Source of the DNA: Dyadobacter fermentans DSM 18053
GTDB lineage: Bacteria; Bacteroidota; Bacteroidia; Cytophagales; Spirosomataceae
Direction: 5' to 3'
NCBI RefSeq assembly: GCF_000023125.1
Contig: NC_013037.1
Coordinates: 1,054,001 to 1,118,000 of the forward strand
Length of the DNA stretch: 64,000 nt
Part shown: piece after piece, positions 26,607-35,827 of the stretch
Layout of the letters: each line of letters begins with the position of its first letter
How positions within the stretch are numbered: the first letter of the stretch is position 1
Translations under genes and position numbers: made by a program
The notes under the pieces: generated by a model
Told to the model about the DNA's origin: nothing
The model's database searches: none
The model's input: the letters and a program-made list of their open reading frames with translations, nothing else

Positions 26607-27113
26607 TCAGTTGAAAAACTTACCTTTATCAACTGCACCAGAAAACCGAGCTAGTAGAATTTTCAATTTAGGATCAATGAACGTCTTGCAAAAAGGCTTG
26701 TCAGGATTTTTCGAATAGTAGTCCAGATACTTTTCATCATTCAGCTTAAATTCGCCGAACGGGATCACCTCAGTGATAATACTTTTGTCAAAATCCGCTT
26801 GCAATGTCTCAATGGCCTGGCTTGCGAAGGATAGTTGCTGCCCGCTGAATGCATAAACGGCAGATCTGTATTTGGATCGCATGGAGTGGTCGGACGTACA
26901 GCTGTGGGTATGGAGATGAATTTCGATGAGTGTTTCCAACGAAATTTGTACCGGATCGAATTCGACCACGACGGCTTCGGAAAATCGGGTTGGGTTATCA
27001 TCGGACGCAATCCACCCCTGGCTAACATGGAGCACGCCTTTTAATGATTGAAAGATGGCCTCGGTGCACCAATGACAGCTTCCGCCTAATCCGATTTTTT
27101 CAAGTGCTGTCAT
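26607..27113 (-). CDS. msrA: Peptide-methionine (S)-S-oxide reductase
   Basis: 168 residues. The active-site motif GSCHWCTE (C13 catalytic) replaces the commoner GCFW form, as in some Bacteroidota members. HLHTHSCTSD and the closing PFCKTFIDPK (resolving Cys) match the family. It repairs oxidised methionine. Stands alone; converges on the AraC gene. Confidence 0.92.
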   Translation of the reverse strand: MTALEKIGLGGSCHWCTEAIFQSLKGVLHVSQGWIASDDNPTRFSEAVVVEFDPVQISLETLIEIHLHTHSCTSDHSMRSKYRSAVYAFSGQQLSFASQAIETLQADFDKSIITEVIPFGEFKLNDEKYLDYYSKNPDKPFCKTFIDPKLKILLARFSGAVDKGKFFN

Positions 27114-27226
27114 AAAATCATATTACGCGTAACATATAAGCTTCGGACTTAATTGGCAGAATTTACGCAAGAACCGGGTTTTTATGGCGGCTAAGAATGA
27201 AGTGTTTTGTAAAAAAACACAAACAT

Positions 27227-27883
27227 ATGCATCAGGTAAGCAATCCTTCCATATTGTATTTTGGTACGCCCGTTGTTTTGGTTGGAACCACCAATAGCGA
27301 CAACACATTTAATCTAGCGCCCATTTCATCGGCATTTTGGCTCGGTTACCGATGCATGATCGGTATTGCGGCACATTCCAAAACAACAGAAAATATCCTC
27401 AGAACTCGCGAGTGTGTATTGAATTTGCCGTCTGTCAATCAGGCAGAAGCGGTTGACAAACTCGCACTTTTGACGGGAAGCAATCCAGTACCCGCCGGAA
27501 AGGTTGCGAAAGGGTATGTACATGAGCCAGACAAATTTTCCAGGGCTAAGCTCACACCAGGTGAGTCTGAAATAGTAAAAGCACCACGCGTTTTGGAATG
27601 TCCGGTCCATCTCGAAGCACAATTTGTGGGAATCCATCCTTTTGCAGCTGAAACGGGAATTGAAAACATCCGAAGCGTAACAATGGAGTTGAAAATTGTC
27701 CGCGTGCATTTAGACGACTCCATACTTTCTGACCAGAATCGTGACCATGTTGATCCTGAAAAGTGGAAGCCACTGATTATGAGTTTTCAGCAATTTTATG
27801 GACTTGGCTCTCGGGTACACTCTTCAAAACTCGCATCTGTCCCTCAGAAATTGTACAGGACGCCGGATACTGAGCGGGCGTAA
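27227..27883 (+). CDS. Flavin reductase-like FMN-binding protein
   Basis: 218 residues from the ATG at 27227; an ATG at 27197 would add ten residues. SILYFGTPVVLVGTTNSDNTFNLAP opens the split-barrel flavin-binding fold, with ISSAFWLGYRCMIGIA continuing it; ECVLNLPS and the CPVHLEAQFVG stretch follow. Binds FMN and reduces flavin or another substrate; exact partner unknown. Confidence 0.87.
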   Translation: MHQVSNPSILYFGTPVVLVGTTNSDNTFNLAPISSAFWLGYRCMIGIAAHSKTTENILRTRECVLNLPSVNQAEAVDKLALLTGSNPVPAGKVAKGYVHEPDKFSRAKLTPGESEIVKAPRVLECPVHLEAQFVGIHPFAAETGIENIRSVTMELKIVRVHLDDSILSDQNRDHVDPEKWKPLIMSFQQFYGLGSRVHSSKLASVPQKLYRTPDTERA

Positions 27884-27930
27884 GCGGCTATGGATCTGCG
27901 CCGCCTGGCAAGCCCATCTTAAATACCCGG

Positions 27931-27958
27931 TAACTTACATAGCTATGTGTGTAAGTTA
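27931..27958. promoter_or_regulatory. Inverted repeat, probable operator of the XRE gene
   Basis: TAACTTACA (27931-27939) and TGTAAGTTA (27950-27958) form a perfect nine-base inverted repeat, with an inner CATAGCTATG palindrome. It lies 61 bases before the XRE-type regulator, in the only gap before the defence genes. It fits an autoregulated operator. Confidence 0.6.
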
Positions 27959-28018
27959 TCCGATCACTTTCCGGCAGATTTATATAAATTGCCTTTTTTA
28001 ACCAAACACCCTTTCCAT

Positions 28019-28438
28019 ATGGCACATACTACATCTAATCCGAAGATCCACGAAGGCCGTAACTTAAAGAGATTCAGAGAAATGTTGTCTGTGAAGCAGG
28101 ACGCGCTGGCGTTTGAGCTCGGCGAAGATTGGAACCAGCAAAAAATCTCCCTGCTCGAACAAAAAGAAAAGATCGATTCCGATATTTTGGAGCAGGTGGC
28201 GGCGATTTTGAAAATTCCGGCTGAGGCGATTCGAAATTTTGATGAACAACAGGCAATCACTGTAATTTCGAGCACTTTCAACGACAATTCTCAGCTGGGC
28301 ACCCTGATCAACAACTACAACAATCCTATTGATGCGGTCTTAAAACTTCATGAAGAAAAGATGGCTCTCTATGAGCGGATGTTGAAGGAGAAGGATGAGA
28401 TGATGGAGCGTCTGGAACGGTTGATTACCAATCAGTGA
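28019..28438 (+). CDS. XRE-type helix-turn-helix regulator
   Basis: 139 residues from the ATG at 28019; the frame is open further upstream but that part overlaps the probable operator. Helix-turn-helix at about 12-65 (NLKRFREMLSVKQDALAFELG, then ISLLEQKEKI), followed by a linker and a C-terminal coiled coil (about 100-139). It stands 48 bases ahead of the Septu-like pair, same strand, so it is the likely regulator of the defence operon. Confidence 0.85.
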   Translation: MAHTTSNPKIHEGRNLKRFREMLSVKQDALAFELGEDWNQQKISLLEQKEKIDSDILEQVAAILKIPAEAIRNFDEQQAITVISSTFNDNSQLGTLINNYNNPIDAVLKLHEEKMALYERMLKEKDEMMERLERLITNQ

Positions 28439-28486
28439 TACTCGTGAGCACATAAAAACGAATTGAACTTCTCACATAACTCTAGC

Positions 28487-30220
28487 ATGATTGACATTAT
28501 CGAGCTAAACGAGCGTATTTTCCATCGTCTCGAACAATCCGACTTACTATACACATTCCGTAAAAGCAATTATGGAAGTCGACTGGAACAAGGTTATTGG
28601 TTTTACGGAAATGAAAATCAAATGGCTATTTCGTTTTGGTCAGGCATGGATTGGAAAAATCGAACTCCAAATATAGTATTTGTGATAACGCAAAACGGTA
28701 ATGTCTATTTGGAAATCAATGTTTCGGATTCAGATCGAAAAAGAGAATTTATCACTAACTATCTTGCTGATCCTTTGGAACTTGGATCTGATAGTCGGAA
28801 GTTCCGAAAATACTATGCTGACAATCTAGACCTTGATGAAGCTATATTCGAGTTTGAAAAATTTCTAAATAGTGACAAAATTATTATTGATGAAATTATC
28901 AATCGCGAGTCGAAAAGTTTCTTTCTTCCAAATGAAGAATCAATCAGCAACATTGATAGAAAAGAATTTCGCCAACGTCTACAAAACGTTCATAAATATA
29001 GACGTACAATAGTTGACATAGAACGCACCGAAAGTAAACAGGCACTTGAAAAGCCTACTAAATTACAATCTTTCAGAGTTTGGGATTCTGGCCCTATATC
29101 TTATACGGAACTAACGGACATACCAGCTGATAACAAATGGATATTTATTACAGGTGAAAACGGATCAGGAAAAACAAGTTTTCTTCGAGCAATTAGTACT
29201 GCCTTAGGATATCGGTCCTTAGATCGAAACGAACAAATGAGAAATCCCAACTTTCGATTTGAGGCAAGACTATTTAATGAAAGTAGCAATATAACTGAAA
29301 GCTTTACAAGAGAACATAATGAGGGGACCAAAAATCGCCGTCCAAAAGTTTCCGGGCTTTGTATGTACGGTCCATTTCGGTTGTTGAACAGCAGGAAGTT
29401 GTCAGAGGCAAAATTTAAATTACTCTACACAAAGAGTGGATCTTTCGAGTCTCTTTTTAGTGATAACTCTCCCTTGCTGGATATAGACAAGCAATTAGAT
29501 ATATGGAAGAAGGATAGAAAGTCCTTACATCTGCTAGAAAAGCGCCAATACCACATTAAAAATATTTTGACCGCAGTTGTCCCAAATCTCTATAATATTG
29601 ATTTATCTCTGTCGGAACTCGGAAAGCCAGTAGAATACCAGACCAGAAGAGATGACATCTCAAATCAATATTCAACGCCATGGGAAAATTTATCTTCCGG
29701 TACAAGAAGTGTCTTCTCACTAATTTTAGATATTTTGCTAAGACTTTACGATCAGCAACCGAAAGTCGTTGATCCGGCCGAATTGAAAGGTGTTGTTTTG
29801 ATAGATGAAATAGACCTTCACTTACATCCACTTGCGCAAAAAGAGCTAGTAGTAAATCTATCCAATGTTTTCAGTGATGTTCAATTTATTGTCACAACTC
29901 ATAGCCCTATTCCATTGTTGGGTGCACCTAGAAACAGTATGATATATGTTATGAGAAATTATGATGGCAATGTCTCGATTGAACGCATGGATGATAAGGT
30001 AATGTTCCGAAAAATTTTACCGAATGCCATTTTCACCTCTCCGATATTTGGATTTAGTGATCTTGTGCCGGATGCAAAAGGTAAGGACGAGATACCATAT
30101 CTCGACGATGACTTCAATCAAGTCAAACGACGAGAAAATTTGAACAGAGACATCAGAGAATATCTAAATAATGACAAACAAAAGGAATTATTGGCATTAT
30201 TTAATAAAGAAAAGCAATGA
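28487..30220 (+). CDS. ptuA: Septu-like AAA/ABC-type ATPase (PtuA-like)
   Basis: 577 residues from the ATG at 28487 (a TTG at 28463 is possible). About 200 N-terminal residues have no recognised domain (QGYWFYGNENQMAISFW). The ABC/SMC-type ATPase follows: Walker A TGENGSGKTS (about 220-230), signature LSSGTRS (about 402), Walker B GVVLIDEIDLHLHP (about 434-447) and the H-loop TTHSPIP. PtuA of Septu is such an ATPase paired with an HNH nuclease; that partner is the next gene, overlapping by four bases (ATGA). AT-rich codon use contrasts with the neighbours. Gene name is by analogy. Confidence 0.8.
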   Translation: MIDIIELNERIFHRLEQSDLLYTFRKSNYGSRLEQGYWFYGNENQMAISFWSGMDWKNRTPNIVFVITQNGNVYLEINVSDSDRKREFITNYLADPLELGSDSRKFRKYYADNLDLDEAIFEFEKFLNSDKIIIDEIINRESKSFFLPNEESISNIDRKEFRQRLQNVHKYRRTIVDIERTESKQALEKPTKLQSFRVWDSGPISYTELTDIPADNKWIFITGENGSGKTSFLRAISTALGYRSLDRNEQMRNPNFRFEARLFNESSNITESFTREHNEGTKNRRPKVSGLCMYGPFRLLNSRKLSEAKFKLLYTKSGSFESLFSDNSPLLDIDKQLDIWKKDRKSLHLLEKRQYHIKNILTAVVPNLYNIDLSLSELGKPVEYQTRRDDISNQYSTPWENLSSGTRSVFSLILDILLRLYDQQPKVVDPAELKGVVLIDEIDLHLHPLAQKELVVNLSNVFSDVQFIVTTHSPIPLLGAPRNSMIYVMRNYDGNVSIERMDDKVMFRKILPNAIFTSPIFGFSDLVPDAKGKDEIPYLDDDFNQVKRRENLNRDIREYLNNDKQKELLALFNKEKQ

Positions 30221-31158
30221 GAAATGTGACTCGTAGCTATCTAATAACTGATGCGCCCGACATCTTGCAAGCAGAGGATACTATTGCAGCTTCAACAATA
30301 ATTGCGAAAGCAGGTGATGCAAGCGGTATAAAAAGGTCGCTGTATAGCGATCCCTATACAGCTGGACCTGACGAAGGAAACCAATCCCGAGTCATAGACA
30401 AGCTTAACAATTGGTACTTTGGGAAATGTGCATACTGCGAGAGATTCTACAAGCTAGATGTCGAGCACTTCAGACCCAAGGGAGAAATTCGAGATGAAAA
30501 CAATGCGTTGACTTCGAATATAGGTTACTATTGGCTAGGATATGAATGGTCAAATCTGTTGCCTTCTTGTATCTCATGTAATAGAGATGGCGGAAAAAAC
30601 TCTAAGTTTCCCTACATAGCGGGGGGCAAAACAGTGACCGCACCAACTTTTAACGAAAGTGGTAATCTCGACAGAGAACATTGTATCGTAGACCACGAGT
30701 TACTCGTAGGAGAGCTCCCAGCTCTCCTTAATCCAGAAGTTGACTTGAATGTAGAAAGGTTTTTTGCCTTTGAAATTGATGACGATACGGAGGGAATTCG
30801 AATCAAAGGTGTTGATGCTGATCGTCGTGGTGAAATAACTGCAATTGTTTGTAAACTGAACAGATCTGAAATCAGGAGAGAGCGCCTACAACATGTAGTA
30901 ATGGAATTTGTAAATAGTGTTCATAACTCAGTAGCCGTACTAAAATCATCAGGAGATAACACTAACTTCAAAGATCAACTAAATTTACATATCCAGAAAA
31001 TTTATCGAGACTGCGACGAAATAAAGTTAAGCCACACATTGCTCAGAAAATATATTGTTGCTACGCCATTAAATTTTCAAAAAATCGTGATTCCCTTCAT
31101 CATACCAGAATTTAAGGCAATTTTATCAGAAGCCTTCACAAATTATGTTCATATCTAG
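30217..31158 (+). CDS. ptuB: HNH endonuclease (PtuB-like)
   Basis: 313 residues. CAYC (71-74), DVEHFRPKG (catalytic His about 84) and NLLPSCISCNR (Cys about 118 and 121, Asn 122) together form a zinc-supported HNH nuclease site. Overlaps the ATPase gene by four bases, the Septu arrangement, in which ATP binding controls cleavage of nucleic acid in phage-infected cells. The C-terminal half is unrecognised. No reverse transcriptase or ncRNA is nearby, so a retron of the Ec78 type is not indicated. Confidence 0.82.
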   Translation: MRNVTRSYLITDAPDILQAEDTIAASTIIAKAGDASGIKRSLYSDPYTAGPDEGNQSRVIDKLNNWYFGKCAYCERFYKLDVEHFRPKGEIRDENNALTSNIGYYWLGYEWSNLLPSCISCNRDGGKNSKFPYIAGGKTVTAPTFNESGNLDREHCIVDHELLVGELPALLNPEVDLNVERFFAFEIDDDTEGIRIKGVDADRRGEITAIVCKLNRSEIRRERLQHVVMEFVNSVHNSVAVLKSSGDNTNFKDQLNLHIQKIYRDCDEIKLSHTLLRKYIVATPLNFQKIVIPFIIPEFKAILSEAFTNYVHI

Positions 31159-31162
31159 TTCA

Positions 31163-33961
31163 CTAAGAATTATATTTGATTCCAGAATGGCAAATATGAT
31201 ATTGTAAACAATCTTTGCATACTTCCTTTTTATCGATCCTACTAAACGTTTGGCTTCTTATTACCGCGGCAGCATTCTGAATTCTGCTGTTTGTTTCTTC
31301 AAGATTATCCTCCCTTAGTGATTTGGGCGGCAATTGAGTGTTATACTCCAAATCATATATTTGAATGTAATCTGCTGTCTGGCCTGTAAGTTCTTTGTGC
31401 CCAAGAGCATAAAGATTTAATTGATCATAAGTTATTTTTTGGTTTTGAACATCTTGCTTGGATTTGAATTCAATTATAGTTGTCTCATACTTATCTTCGT
31501 ATAATTTTCTTCGTATTAGATCAATTTTTCCAGTTACTAAAATACCGTTATCCAAGTTCAGCTGTATCTCCTGCTCAACATATTCTATATTCTTGAAGGA
31601 ATCCTTATTCCTTTTGTAATACTCTGCCACCCTCTCTTTAACCAAATCTTTCATCTGTTCGAGAATGGTAGATTTGCCTAGATAGGGAAAGTGAGACTGC
31701 CCATTTGCAATATCCAACACGTCATCCTGAGACAACTCCTCTCCAAGCTTACTACGCTTGTGTATTTCCATCAAAGTGTTATGAAGCGATCTGCCGAAAC
31801 CCATGCGCTGGTCCAATGGATAGGAAAAATTATACATCGATACCAGTTTAAATCTGTACTGACATTCAAAGAAGTCTTTTAAAACGCTGAAATTTAGTGT
31901 AATCGACACTGCTTCCTTCTTAGGACTAGCTTCTATCTTCAAATTCTTCTCAAATGGCGGAAGATTCGTTACAATTGCGTCTGATTCTGCAAGCTCACTC
32001 ACAAATTGCGATGCTTTTCTATATAGCTGATTGTTTTCATCAGGTGCACGAGAAATAAATAAGAACTTTTGGGCGCGGGTAATGGCAACATAGAATAGCC
32101 GTCTTTCATCTTCCTCACTACCGATGTATCTCTGTTGATTCTTTATAAGAGCTGGGTTCAAGAAATGCCATTCGGTAAGCCCACCCACTTTCTTTGCAGG
32201 CATATAATTTTTGTTTAGTCCAGGAATAAAGACAACAGGAAACTCTAAGCCTTTTGCCTGATGGATGGTCATTATTTGGACGGCATTTGGTGCTCTGAAT
32301 GGATTGTTTAGCCAACCCTCAGGATAGTGATCTGCCGCAGCATATCGAATAAATTGCAAAAAAGAGAACAAATGATACGATGGAACTGACGAATTGAAAT
32401 AAATCTCTTCGAAATCGTTAATTACCTGACTAAATTTACCAAGATTATACATAACAATCTCAGCAATGTGCTGTGACTGAAATGCTTCCTCATTAATCTG
32501 AGATTTCTCTAAAAAATCCCAATATATTTGTTGTAAACTAAAAGCCCATATTGCTTTTCCATTTCTATCAACCTGCTTTTCTGGGAATTTACTATTTAAG
32601 TATTCGATTCCCAGCAGCAAATTATTTGAAGCAAAGTTACTATTCCGTATTTGAATCCACAATTGCAATAACTCTTCGGCCGAAATACTCTTATTAAGAT
32701 ATTGAAAGATTCCATATGCCGCTTTCACCTCGTTGACAGAAAACAATTGATTCACCCCCGCAGTTATGTATGGAATATCAAGCTTTTCCAACTCATTGAC
32801 AATCCCCGCTGTTTTACTCCAAGTTCGTAAAAGAATTGCAAAATCCGAATAATCCAATCCACGTTCTGGCTCGTTTGGGTCAGTTACATTCGATTTGAAT
32901 GGGGTTCCTCTCAAATCGACTATCATTTGTGCTATTGTACCATTCTCTTCAACTGTGGACACAAACTCATTATACAAAACATCGTTATTTTTACTAAATG
33001 TTTGCTTCTCTGCTGATATCATTGATTTTGGGATTCTATCGTTGCGCGAAATGATTGTTTCAGCTAATGCAGTGACGCCTTTCGAGCTCCGGAAATTTCT
33101 ATCTAATATTATCTCATGCGCCGGCTCATAGTCATGTAAAAAATCTTTGATAAAACTGCTGTTACTTCCACGCCATTGGTAAATATTTTGGTCGTCATCC
33201 CCCACGACGGTAATGACAGGTTTAGCAACCTGGTATAATTGATTGATTAGAATTCCCTGTATAGGATTGATATCTTGATATTCGTCAACAATCAAATACT
33301 TAAGATCCTTTTTGATTTTATTGTATAAATCCCTCTTTTCTTGGAGTTTATCAATTGCCTCCGTCATTATCATAGTAAAATCAAAATAGCAGTTTTCCTT
33401 CAATAGACCTTCGTACTTCTGTTTAGCTAATACAATATGTGAAGGCAACTCACCATCAAGTTCTGACTCTCTGATAACATTCATCAGCTGGATAAATCTT
33501 TTAGTATCGACAAAGATCTGCATAGTGATATCATCATTGCTCACCTTTGTCACATCGCTCATGCCGATTTTTTTATAGTTTTTATCTACAAAAAGTCTGA
33601 GCTTAATATCGTCTAGAACACTAAACTTTTGATACTGGTATTCATTCTCCTGCAGTGCTTTCAAACACCATCCATGTATAGTGCCAATATACATATCAGC
33701 AATTGCTTGAACGTTTTTTAATCGATCATCCTCTTTTATCGTTTTCAGGACCTTATTTCTAAGCTCGGCTGCCGCCTTTTCCGTATATGTAAAAGCAATT
33801 ATATTTCGAGGTTCAACCGCTGCATTATTTTCACCAAGCAGCAAATGAGTTATTTTGGCAGCTACGGTACTTGTTTTTCCTGAACCGGCACAGGCAATAA
33901 TCCGAAGATTTTTGTCATTCTCGCTGATGGCACGTTGCTGATCTGGAGTAAAATTTAGCAT
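31163..33961 (-). CDS. UvrD/AddA-like helicase with C-terminal Fe-S PD-(D/E)XK nuclease
   Basis: 932 residues. Superfamily 1 helicase: Walker A ACAGSGKTS (23-31), DEYQD Walker B, GDDDQNIYQWRGS, MTIHQAKGLEFPVVFI and VAITRAQKFLF. The last 230 residues are a RecB/Cas4-like nuclease: GKIDLIRR (Asp), IIEFKSK (Glu and Lys) and QLNLYALG. Four cysteines, C700 and C915/C918/C924, are placed as in the iron-sulfur nucleases AddB, Dna2 and Cas4. Helicase and nuclease are thus fused in one chain. It overlaps the upstream methyltransferase gene by seven bases, so the two are one unit. Its end is four bases from the Septu-like pair, convergent. Confidence 0.85.
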   Translation of the reverse strand: MLNFTPDQQRAISENDKNLRIIACAGSGKTSTVAAKITHLLLGENNAAVEPRNIIAFTYTEKAAAELRNKVLKTIKEDDRLKNVQAIADMYIGTIHGWCLKALQENEYQYQKFSVLDDIKLRLFVDKNYKKIGMSDVTKVSNDDITMQIFVDTKRFIQLMNVIRESELDGELPSHIVLAKQKYEGLLKENCYFDFTMIMTEAIDKLQEKRDLYNKIKKDLKYLIVDEYQDINPIQGILINQLYQVAKPVITVVGDDDQNIYQWRGSNSSFIKDFLHDYEPAHEIILDRNFRSSKGVTALAETIISRNDRIPKSMISAEKQTFSKNNDVLYNEFVSTVEENGTIAQMIVDLRGTPFKSNVTDPNEPERGLDYSDFAILLRTWSKTAGIVNELEKLDIPYITAGVNQLFSVNEVKAAYGIFQYLNKSISAEELLQLWIQIRNSNFASNNLLLGIEYLNSKFPEKQVDRNGKAIWAFSLQQIYWDFLEKSQINEEAFQSQHIAEIVMYNLGKFSQVINDFEEIYFNSSVPSYHLFSFLQFIRYAAADHYPEGWLNNPFRAPNAVQIMTIHQAKGLEFPVVFIPGLNKNYMPAKKVGGLTEWHFLNPALIKNQQRYIGSEEDERRLFYVAITRAQKFLFISRAPDENNQLYRKASQFVSELAESDAIVTNLPPFEKNLKIEASPKKEAVSITLNFSVLKDFFECQYRFKLVSMYNFSYPLDQRMGFGRSLHNTLMEIHKRSKLGEELSQDDVLDIANGQSHFPYLGKSTILEQMKDLVKERVAEYYKRNKDSFKNIEYVEQEIQLNLDNGILVTGKIDLIRRKLYEDKYETTIIEFKSKQDVQNQKITYDQLNLYALGHKELTGQTADYIQIYDLEYNTQLPPKSLREDNLEETNSRIQNAAAVIRSQTFSRIDKKEVCKDCLQYHICHSGIKYNS

Positions 33962-35193
33962 ACCTTCTGCATTATTACAATTGATTCAGTATTCATTAGA
34001 GGGTTTTTCTCGCCTTTCGTCCCATTTGCGCTATTTTGCCGCGGCATTCTTTTACTACTAATTTGCCGATTATAAGTAGTAACGTGCTTAAAGCCAACAT
34101 TTTCAAAGAAGTCCTTGGTAATCGTATCAGTTTGAAGAGTAACACCCCTTACATTTCTGTTACTTACAACATAACATGCGAAACCTCCAAGCTTTACTGT
34201 TTTCGACACATTTTTTATTGAATTTGAGTAGTCGTTGTAAAATGATACAACATCCAGTACTCGCTTTTGATCAATTTTGTTTATGTCGTTTATGTGCTCA
34301 TTTAAGATAGGTGACTTAAATTTTGATATTACTTTCGACTTTATGCCGCCCATAAGTTCATTATCTAGCGACCTGCCATGATCTCGGAGACCTAACCACT
34401 GGTTTGCCAATGCTGAAAACTGTCCGTATGCTACGGTAGTGGAAGAATCCCCATATGGTGGTGACGTAAGAACAATATCGACTGAACCTTCGGGGATGAT
34501 TTTTTTCGGGATTTTGAATATGCTGTTATCTCCTGTAATCAGTGGTTCTGCAAAATTAGCACGTGACTCCATGAAATCGCTAAGTCCATTCCTATTCCGT
34601 CCTAAAATTTTTTCGCAAATCGACAGTGAATCTGGCTTAAAGATTTTAATTCGCTCAGCACTCATCTTATACAGCTTAAATTCATTTTTTCGAGTCCATG
34701 AGCATTCTCTTATTGTTTGACTCAGGGCAACTTTGAAAAAGTTTTTAACTTGAACATTCTCAATATGATTAATATATTCTGAAATAATAGATAAGTCATG
34801 CTTCACCGCCCTGGAAAACCAAAAATCAATATTTTGAAATTCTGGGACAATGATAGAGTGCCGATTATTTCTATAACCAAATCTAAATGCAAAGAGATAA
34901 TCGTAAAAGTCCTTCAAATGAAGATCTAGGGTTTGTATCTCAATTTGCGTAGTCTTAACATTCGCAATCAACCTAGCTAGCGGATTCAGATCAAATCCGT
35001 ATGACTTTATTCCTCGGGTTGCAGCTTCTACAAGGGTTGTCCCGGTCCCGCAATAAGGGTCGAATAGCGAAAGGGCATTTTTTCCATATTCATCTAACAA
35101 AGCTGATGCAATCTGTGGAATCATCTTTGCCGGATATGTATGGAAGCAATGTGTCGAATATGCTGTGTTAGAATTCGTGAAATCGAAGTTCAT
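33955..35193 (-). CDS. DNA methyltransferase, N4-cytosine type
   Basis: 412 residues. SAM-binding motif I is FDPYCGTGTT (about 44-53), and the catalytic motif IV reads TSPPYGDS (about 244-251), the SPPY form typical of N4-cytosine methyltransferases; DLNPLARLIA is motif II. A target-recognition region separates the motifs. No restriction endonuclease of ordinary size is adjacent; the co-transcribed partner is the helicase-nuclease. The natural reading is that methylation marks self DNA against that enzyme, which is inference. Confidence 0.85.
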   Translation of the reverse strand: MNFDFTNSNTAYSTHCFHTYPAKMIPQIASALLDEYGKNALSLFDPYCGTGTTLVEAATRGIKSYGFDLNPLARLIANVKTTQIEIQTLDLHLKDFYDYLFAFRFGYRNNRHSIIVPEFQNIDFWFSRAVKHDLSIISEYINHIENVQVKNFFKVALSQTIRECSWTRKNEFKLYKMSAERIKIFKPDSLSICEKILGRNRNGLSDFMESRANFAEPLITGDNSIFKIPKKIIPEGSVDIVLTSPPYGDSSTTVAYGQFSALANQWLGLRDHGRSLDNELMGGIKSKVISKFKSPILNEHINDINKIDQKRVLDVVSFYNDYSNSIKNVSKTVKLGGFACYVVSNRNVRGVTLQTDTITKDFFENVGFKHVTTYNRQISSKRMPRQNSANGTKGEKNPLMNTESIVIMQKVC

Positions 35194-35827
35194 TAATATA
35201 ACCTATTACAATACGTTGTTAAAATTTACAAGATACAAATTTAGACCTAACAACGGGATTTTCGCCAACTAAACTTTTTAAGACACAGATATTCAGATAG
35301 AGCATCGAGATGCCTGAATTTGGGGACGCTGGCTGGTCTGCACTTTGGCTTTGTATATCAGCTCAATTTTTGCTACTTGATACAAGTTTGAAACATTGGC
35401 GAAGCTCCCCATAATTGCCTTGATTTTGAAGTGATTAAATGAATTATGCGCTTCATTCTGGCACTGGGCAAGCAAGTAATGGAAGCAACGGAATAAAGGA
35501 AGAGCTGTATGAATGCCGGGCTACGCGCCCCGGTGTTTATGCCGGATTTTCCACTGCGCCCGGCGTGGAACGCCCCGCAGCCCCGTGACTACCTTTGGGA
35601 CATCATTGATACAAGAAACTCTGTCAGGCATTCGAGCAATCCTCAAAACTTCGATAAGTATCTCCTAAATTGTAAAACATGTAACTAGCTGATTTTCAAA
35701 TATTCTGATCGGGTACGATTTGGGTACAACAAATAGTTGTACTTGAAGTGCCTTGATTTCTGATGTTGTTTTGTCATGTCCTTTCGAGAAAGGCAAAGGC
35801 ATTCTTCACTTCAAAACAGCAGGGCTT
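35194..35827. other. Gap between the defence island and the tra cluster
   Basis: No confident gene. A 59-codon ATG frame (35509-35688) exists but has no recognisable relative and no clear signal. The notable element is an inverted repeat at 35724-35742. The junction between the AT-rich defence genes and the conjugative element should lie here, but no direct repeat marks it. Confidence 0.5.
35724..35742. promoter_or_regulatory. Inverted repeat upstream of the tra cluster
   Basis: GTACAAC-AAATA-GTTGTAC, a perfect seven-base inverted repeat, lies 85 bases before the first small gene of the tra cluster. It has no T-run, so it is more like an operator than a terminator. Confidence 0.5.

Noticed and set aside
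28463..31158. A retron (Ec78 type) or Gabija reading of the ATPase-HNH pair
   Set aside because: No reverse transcriptase gene or ncRNA-like repeat is near it, and the ATPase lacks a toprim nuclease domain while the helicase is on the other strand; Septu-like fits better.
35579..35612. Similarity of this stretch (CCCCGTGACT and GACATCATT) to 24587-24612, considered as an att repeat pair
   Set aside because: Only two short blocks agree with unequal spacing, and neither place has an integrase or tRNA; likely chance.
35509..35688. A 59-codon frame in the gap before the tra cluster
   Set aside because: It has an ATG and stop but no recognisable relative, and includes a GC-rich hairpin; too weak to call.
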